In this document: positions 59,501 to 64,000 of the stretch, in pieces
Numbering within the stretch: position 1 is the stretch's first letter
How the letters are laid out: every line of letters starts with the position of its first letter
Source of the DNA: Syngnathus acus
Taxonomy: Eukaryota; Chordata; Actinopteri; Syngnathiformes; Syngnathidae
Length of the DNA: 64,000 nt
Assembly (NCBI RefSeq): GCF_901709675.1
Contig: NC_051094.1
Location: forward strand, 14,387,501 to 14,451,500
Reading direction: 5' to 3'
Notes under the pieces: model-generated
Told to the model about the DNA's origin: nothing
The model's database searches: none
The model's input: the letters and a program-made list of their open reading frames with translations, nothing else
Made by a program: the position numbers and the translations under genes

Positions 59501-61844
59501 AAATGGGTGTGCATCACAAGAAAAGATAAGAGTTAATTATGGTTCAGTCATACAGACACAAATGCACGCACTCTTCCGCAGAGCCTTGACAACAACCAAA
59601 AACTCTGCCCCCTCCTAGCCCAATGCCTGGGGGTGGGGTGGCGAGGTTGGGCTTTTGCCTGTGATAATGTTGAGGCCAGGCTAGACTACAATGATTGGGC
59701 CCATTGATTGTGGCACTTTGATTTATTGATCAGTCCTGCTTCTAAAATTGGCGTCTGAGATGTACGGCTAGTCTCGGGCAGCTACGGACAATCATGTGTC
59801 TGACAGAGGATGGCTAGCGGTAAGGCCCATATGAAAGGAAAATACACTTATCTAAATCACATACTGGTCTCCGCTTCCCTCTGCTGCATGTGCAGATGCC
59901 AGCACACGTCTCTGCACAAGCGAGTGCCGAGCCGCTATTTTGTGCGAGACCTTAACGTGCAGTTGTGTGTTCGGACTCGCTGCGGTGGGGGTTGTGAAGC
60001 GGTACAGTCACCAGGCAGAACAGAGTGGATCTATAAATTGATGGAATTCAAAGCCTCCAGCATCGATTACCATTATAACAAACAGCAGCACACAGAATGT
60101 CTGATTATTTTTAGACAAAGATTCTGTGCTCTCAGCAGCAATTCTGCTGATGCTGTCACACTTTCCAACATCTGCCTATGATTGCAATTAGATGGGATAC
60201 AAAAAGAAAAATAATACCCCATCTGCGTTTTCCCTCTCTTCTCCTCCTCCCCTTTTTCTCTCTTTAATTTGTGCTGTCCAAGCCGTGCGTACAATAGTGA
60301 TTTTAACTCAGTCCACCTCAGCGCAGTACCTTGGTAGAATTTTTTTTTCTCACTTGTCAACATTTTCCACCATGCTTTGTCTTTGTGAGAGGCCCCAAAA
60401 AAGCTTACTACTACAGATGTAATCAAGCCAAACCTAGTTTAATGAATCAATGTCAAACCCCCTCTATGCAATTCATTAGTGAATCCCGTAATTTGACTAA
60501 AACTCTTCCACTTGCAGAAAATCATACTGTCCTCTTTGCCTGTTTTAAAATTTGATTATTCCTTGAGACAAAACATATATCCATCATACCTGGTGCAACA
60601 TGAGACACCATCATCTGATGTCATAATCTTTCAAGCCTGAGCTTTCATACAAGCATGGGTCTGTCTGTCTTTTGGAGGGCGGTTTGTCCATAATAGGGTT
60701 GTCACTATCAAATATTTGTTAGAATATATTATTTCATCGATTAATCAAATAAAATTCTATTTTGCAATAAAGTGTATCCCAAAATATTCAATCAATTATT
60801 ATTTGGTATTGTTTCATGATTAAAACAGAAAATAACAAAATAACAATCAAGCGATATTAAATGAGAGGGATTATAATCACCAAACTTTTTGAAACGGATT
60901 CAGTTGCTGGTTGAATAATTGTTTTCCTAAGTAAAAGAAGATGTTTGAAAACATCTTGTGTTGATCAGCCTCTTTTTGTGAAGGACGATAGAAATCAGAG
61001 AATAATTTGTTGAGAGGCTGACATTAGGGAATTAGACAATTTCAAGTTTAACAACAGTGCTTACTTAATTAGAAAGATAGTTGTCAAATAATATGATTTG
61101 TTGTCGATACATTTTGACCACTCTGGTCTATAGTTCTCTCAGTACACGGTAGTAGGGACCACGCCCTACACTTAAGCGTGTAAATGTGCTCTTCCTTAAT
61201 GAATGCAGCTCAGTCAGTTCAAGTTGAGCTTGCTTATGTGCAGGTTGGGTCCATATTTGGACAGCGTCTGTGAGAAGCACATTTCCTTTTTAAGGCAAAG
61301 GACACATGTCTCATGATTAAATTTGGTTATACTTTCCTGCTTTCCGGATCTTCAGTGGGCTTCAGGTCTATCTTACTAAAGCCAATAAGCTTCTAGCTTC
61401 TTGGTCTTTGTTTCAGAGTCAGAAGTCACTACGCTATCCCCTCACAGATTGACTTGAGGACACGAGCGCTGAATCTGTGCACAAATTCCCTCTTTCCTGT
61501 CCCTTCAGCCCCGATGACAGCTTTCCTCTCCCAGGGGGACATTCATCAATTATGGCTGGATGTTTGACTGGCACAGGCTTAATGACAGGATCTCTGTATT
61601 GACCCGACTGCCACACACTCAAAATTTGGTCCCTCGTGCCCTTTTTAAAAACCTGTCAAATGATTAAAGAGAAACTTTATGGCATGCTGAATTCCTTTTT
61701 CATCCTAGATGACATTGGAAGCATGTATGTCTATTTTAGACTATTCTATAAGATTACAACCCGTAATTGTTTAATTCAGGCTAGTGACAAATTCTGCAAC
61801 TCCCCACAGAGTATAAAGGATCACTATCAGGGGTGGGACAAAAT

Positions 61845-61968
61845 ATTTATAATCAAGGTGTTTTTGGTACTTGAAAGGCACTATATAAATCTAAGCTGTT
61901 ATTATTATTATTATTATTATAACAATGATTATTATAACGATGATTATTATAATAATGATTATTATTAA
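61845..61968 (+). repeat. Retroposon tail with (TTA)n microsatellite
   Basis: TTGAAAGGCACTATATAAAT followed by CTAAGCTG and an imperfect ATT/TTA run is a typical 3' tail of fish non-LTR elements. The Tyr/Asn-rich open frame here is an artefact of the repeat. Confidence 0.6.
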
Positions 61969-62530
61969 ACATGTTATTTCTCAACAACAGATATTGATAA
62001 TGTCCCAATGTATTTTAAGTAACACTTTTTATCTTTGTGTTCGGCCCTTTATGCTCTTAAGACAGCCCATTTAAATGGCTAATCAAAACATTTTTATAAT
62101 GTGTTTATAATTTTTGCTTTGTCTGATGCATCTGGGTTCCTTTCTTTTGTGTGATGAGTCACAACATTGCTAAGAGAGGAGTTAATCATTGTTTCTTGTA
62201 AAGGCCAATAATGCGGAACAATTAATGAAATCTTCCGATGCTAAAGAAATCATTTTGTTGCACCAAGTGTGACTGTGCCCACATAGAAAAGTTAATTTTC
62301 CATTTTATTATCAATTATCATTTGAAATTGTAATTTAACATGTTATTCTCGAAGGCCCTCTGTGAGGATCAATAAAGAACTATCTTAACAAAGGGTTATC
62401 TTAAAAAGGGAGTTAAGACAAGCATTTTCTTTACTACAATATGTTCTATGCGGCCCTATTAGTCTAAACACAATATCCAGATTAATATTGCAATTGTGGA
62501 ATATGAGTTGAGCAGCAAAATCCAAGGGGT

Positions 62531-62651
62531 CGGCCATTTTGCCACTGTTGACTTCAGATGACATCCCAGTTGCTCAGGACTCGGGTAACAACCAATCACG
62601 AGCCTTTAGGCACTGTGATGTCATTTTCAGTCGACAACAAGTGGCCAAAAT
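62531..62651. mobile_element. Foldback/MITE-like element
   Basis: The left arm (GCCATTTTGCCACTGTTGAC ... GATGACATCCCAGT) is the imperfect reverse complement of the right arm (CACTGTGATGTCATTTTCAG ... CAAGTGGCCAAAAT). The loop is CAACCAATCACGAGCC. The same wording is familiar from a frequent fish repeat. Confidence 0.6.
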
Positions 62652-64000
62652 AACACACGAGCGAGTCAAAGTAGTTGAGTTTAAACTCGCACAGCAATGT
62701 TAAGCAGAAAACCATGTTTAGAGTAGCGAGGCCGTATATACAATATGTTATTGTAAAGAAAAATTTTGAGTTGACTCACAATCGCTGTACTGTATTGCAT
62801 ATTGTATGATTCCTGACTGAGACTGCTCTCCTCAACAAAGAGTAAGAAAAAAGCTCTGAAGTTTCATTTGATGGGTTGTTATACCACTTCCCTTCTAATG
62901 AGAAACAAAAGCAGCTTCATGGTCATTGGACTATTTTTTGACCATGCAGTGTCATCATTGTCTTTAATACAACTGAAGGCGCACTGATGGACTAAGACCA
63001 TCTATCTAAAATACTTATAAAATCCAGTCAATCACTTCTTGAAGAATTTACATTTGGCAAGATTAGTTGGTCTGGGGCCACTGGAATCTAGTGAAGGTTA
63101 GCAACTTTCTAAAAGACTCGTTAATCTTCAAAAAAGCTCATCCCAGATGGGCTGTAATAACCAACAGAACCTTCGAACTCTTGTCATCTTATACTTTTTG
63201 GCTTTGGTCTTCATTATAGCTACAGTACAGTTTTCCAGGAATGGCCAAATTCATGCGTCTGAAGTATACTTGGTGTAGAGTAAGAGTAGCAGTCGTGTAT
63301 GAGCTTGTATTACTTGTCTTTATCCTAATTACATAGAACCAATACAAAATCACGCATGTTCTCACTAATGTCCCCTACATTGTGGAGAAATTAATCAATT
63401 TGACTATCTATAGTCTGGCCTCTAGAATATAAAGCATACCATTCTTATTTTACTCCTCTGTCCACATGTTCCTGTATTACCATGAAATCAAATCACACGA
63501 CTGTCCTTCAGCCATCTTGGATGTCCATTGGAGCCTGTGATGTCAAACACAGATCACTTTCAGGAGCTTGTGGACCCCTGTTTTGGTACTAAAAATGGTA
63601 GCACTATTTGAATGTAGCCTCACTTCACAAATCCTTAAGTTTTTTATCAAACCCACTGACGTACACTAGCACGAGTCTCAAGCATGACCATTCATAATGG
63701 CATCAAATTATGAGCAGTGCATAGTCAGGATTAACTGTCACAGAGAATGTATATCCAGCTTCTACAAAACAGCAGCACTAGCAATATCAACGCTAGCATT
63801 AGCGCTGTAAACAGGCTGACATTAGCCCCTCCTGCATCGTCAGTAGCATGATTCGTATTTGATCTTTGGTTCTGCCTGTTTGCTAGTCTTACGCAAAGTC
63901 GCTTTCCTATAACGTTTCTAAATTAGTAGATTGGAGTTTCAATTGGTCAGACAACAGCTTTAACATAACCATTGTAATGTTCATGTTGTTTTAAAAGCTG

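Larger units (their letters stand above)
33355..64000 (+). other. cux2: Presumed cux2 intron 1 (to window end)
   Basis: 30.6 kb with no exon I can recognise on either strand. The expected second exon (a KELNSVASELS-like coiled-coil segment in human CUX2) was not found. The first about 1.3 kb is GC-richer (CpG shore). The rest is AT-rich with scattered GC-richer islands (36300-36480, 43100-43445, 45830-46110, 57720-57960) that could be conserved regulatory sequence. Open frames up to 123 codons show no family resemblance. The very long first intron is a known feature of CUX2. Confidence 0.65.

Noticed and set aside
59810-60181. 123-codon open frame in the cux2 intron
   Set aside because: Longest frame of the region but with no domain, Cys-rich by chance composition; length is within expectation for 30 kb of random frames.

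Overview
The window is nuclear DNA of a ray-finned (teleost) fish. Genes are split by short GT-AG introns, and simple repeats and teleost-type interspersed repeats are abundant. The gene order rad9b - pptc7 - ppp1cc - cux2 is the same set found together on human 12q24.11, but more compact. The zinc-finger family at the left edge, with its acidic linker and SVCGQKFS-type fingers, is of the kind massively expanded in percomorph fish. It recalls syngnathid (pipefish/seahorse) proteins, but that is memory, not proof.

Layout: (1) 1-6,180: two tandem copies of a KRAB-less C2H2 zinc-finger gene on the minus strand. The left copy runs off the edge. The right copy is complete but carries a 2-bp deletion that throws its last two fingers out of frame. 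(2) 6,640-11,610: ube2g1 (+), five coding exons plus a 3'UTR exon. (3) 12,296-16,080: rad9b (+), eleven exons, one with a GC donor. (4) 16,090-24,222: pptc7 (-), six exons, tail-to-tail with rad9b; the two poly(A) signals face each other across 7 bp. (5) 26,630-30,044: ppp1cc (-), seven exons, gamma-1 type C-terminus. (6) 30,045-33,291: divergent intergenic region with two CTCF-like motifs pointing apart. (7) 33,292-33,354: first coding exon of cux2 (+). The last 30.6 kb is read as its first intron; I found no further coding exon there, only transposon fragments, microsatellites and possible regulatory sequence.

The genes do not form a pathway. They are a ubiquitin-conjugating enzyme (ube2g1), a DNA-damage checkpoint clamp subunit (rad9b), a mitochondrial PP2C phosphatase (pptc7), the PP1 gamma catalytic subunit (ppp1cc) and a neuronal homeobox factor (cux2). 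Exon structures were assembled by hand from splice consensus, reading phase and family sequence; all complete models close in frame. I found no convincing novel system. The best leads are the zinc-finger duplication with its frameshift, the facing poly(A) signals, the GC-AG intron in rad9b, the divergent CTCF-like pair before cux2, and two transposon families that share the same terminal pattern.
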